In this document: piece after piece, positions 63,495-64,000 of the stretch
Position numbering within the stretch: position 1 is the first letter of the stretch
Layout: the number at the start of each line of letters is the position of its first letter
NCBI GenBank assembly: GCA_014384025.1
Contig: JACNGQ010000188.1
Coordinates: 1-64,000 of the forward strand
Source of the DNA: Planctomycetota bacterium
Lineage (GTDB): Bacteria; Planctomycetota; Phycisphaerae; Sedimentisphaerales; Anaerobacaceae
Direction: 5' to 3'
DNA: 64,000 nucleotides
The notes under the pieces: model-generated
Databases searched by the model: none
What the model was told of the DNA's origin: nothing
What the model saw: the letters and a program-made list of their open reading frames with translations, nothing else
Translations under genes and position numbers: made by a program

Positions 63495-63827
63495 ATGCAC
63501 CGTTGTATAATAAAAGTCCCCCTCGGCTGCGTCGTTGACCACATCAACCATAACGGCCTCGACAATCGCCGGGCAAACCTCCGCCCCGCCACCCGCGCCC
63601 AGAACAACCGCTACTCGAAAAAAAGAAAAAACACCCGCTCGAAATACAAAGGTGTAAGCTACTACTCCCGCGAAAAACAGTTCGTCGCTAAAATAACAAC
63701 CGACGGCAAAACCGTCAAGCTTGGATACTTCGAAGACGAAGTCGAAGCCGCAAAGGCATATGATAAAGCTGCCAGGAAGTACCATAAGGAGTTTGCTTAT
63801 CTGAATTTTCCGCGAACAAAAGCCTAA
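63495..63827 (+). CDS. HNH/AP2-domain endonuclease, start unclear
   Basis: An HNH part (VPLGCVVDHINHNGLDNRRA, NLRPATRAQNNRYS) is followed by an AP2-type DNA-binding domain (SKYKGVSYYSREKQFVAKIT, LGYFEDEVEAAKAYDKAA). This is the homing-endonuclease-like architecture. Homologous-looking sequence continues upstream in frame to about 63348 (IPLTKGKFTIVDPEDYDRLS), but no ATG, GTG or TTG exists between there and the preceding in-frame stop near 63190. The 110-residue form from 63495 would miss that part, so the gene may be damaged at its 5' end. Confidence 0.7.
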   Translation: MHRCIIKVPLGCVVDHINHNGLDNRRANLRPATRAQNNRYSKKRKNTRSKYKGVSYYSREKQFVAKITTDGKTVKLGYFEDEVEAAKAYDKAARKYHKEFAYLNFPRTKA

Positions 63828-63868
63828 AGCGCAATCGCAGCCTTATTTCTGTTTCAAAAAAATAAAAA

Positions 63869-63901
63869 ACCTTTGACCTGATTCATATAAAAAGCAAAGG
63901 T
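63869..63901 (-). terminator. Terminator of the minus-strand gene at the window edge
   Basis: ACCTTTG pairs with CAAAGGT (7 bp) across a 19-base loop and is followed on the minus strand by TTTTTTA. Confidence 0.4.
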
Positions 63902-63949
63902 CGATTGTTTCTGAAATAATAGATGAGTGTATTATTTTTATTCGTAGTC

Positions 63950-64000
63950 TTATTTCAGGTGACTCAGGAATTGCTTCAATTCCTCAAGAGCAGGAGATTC
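63950..64000 (-). CDS. Partial C-terminus of a gene entering from outside
   Basis: The minus-strand frame reads ESPALEELKQFLSHLK and stops with TAA. It is open to the window edge and is followed by a terminator-like hairpin. No function can be assigned from 16 residues. Confidence 0.4.
   Translation of the reverse strand, partial: ESPALEELKQFLSHLK

Noticed and set aside
63165-63785. 206-codon open frame opposite the AP2/HNH gene
   Set aside because: It is antisense to clear HNH and AP2 motifs and has no domain of its own.

Overview
The window looks like a chromosomal stretch from an uncultured planctomycete, most probably of the Phycisphaerae/Sedimentisphaerales type. The signs are secreted proteins carrying dockerin, PA14 and fibronectin-like domains, pseudopilin-type proteins with the H-X9-DG motif, Tat-exported Gfo/Idh oxidoreductases, a BlaI/M56 pair, many ECF sigma factors, a DUF4038 glycosidase-like protein, and intergenic regions full of short dispersed repeats. 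This placement is inferred from gene content; no rRNA or tRNA gene was found.

Layout: 0-11.3 kb holds housekeeping genes (MnmE-like GTPase, mutS, M48 lipoprotein protease, HI0933 flavoprotein, glyS, pspC-like, AT-rich dGTPase, asnS). 11.4-18 kb holds a dockerin protein, a PIG-L deacetylase, duplicated TPR lipoproteins, and a BlaI repressor with a clear operator and a decayed M56/BlaR1 partner. 18.4-23 kb holds HEAT, Gfo/Idh, pseudopilin and PreA-like genes. 23.4-31.6 kb is an accessory, repeat-rich zone. It contains a PD-(D/E)XK nuclease, an HNH nuclease, prmC and an HTH-ClpN fusion inside a mirrored A-B-C/C'-B'-A' inverted repeat, and an FRG-domain gene cut short by a tandem 204-bp element. 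31.6-36.7 kb holds apt with a large upstream hairpin, a primary-type sigma factor and a 1045-residue secreted protein.

The most coherent system is at 37.3-44.6 kb: an ECF sigma factor and a membrane anti-sigma candidate, divergent from an HEAT/S41 peptidase gene, which is followed by three DUF4097-type lipoproteins and a small membrane protein. The same bipartite sequence (RAAAC, exactly 17 bases, CGACTAAT) lies upstream of the sigma gene, the peptidase gene and the lipoprotein operon. This looks like an autoregulated envelope-stress regulon. Each lipoprotein paralog uses its own homogenised turn motif (THNG, alternating SSG/TSYG, or DVG).

44.6-64 kb holds two carbohydrate-active enzymes, ispG, a PIN/TRAM membrane protein, lepB with a second ECF pair, an HtrA protease, a Cys-rich microprotein, a HipA-like kinase coupled to a HIRAN protein, a deaminase, a DUF401 permease-like protein, an ICMT-like methyltransferase, two pseudopilins and an AP2/HNH nuclease. 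Several genes (mutS, prmC, ispG) have a promoter so close to the start codon that leaderless mRNAs are likely.
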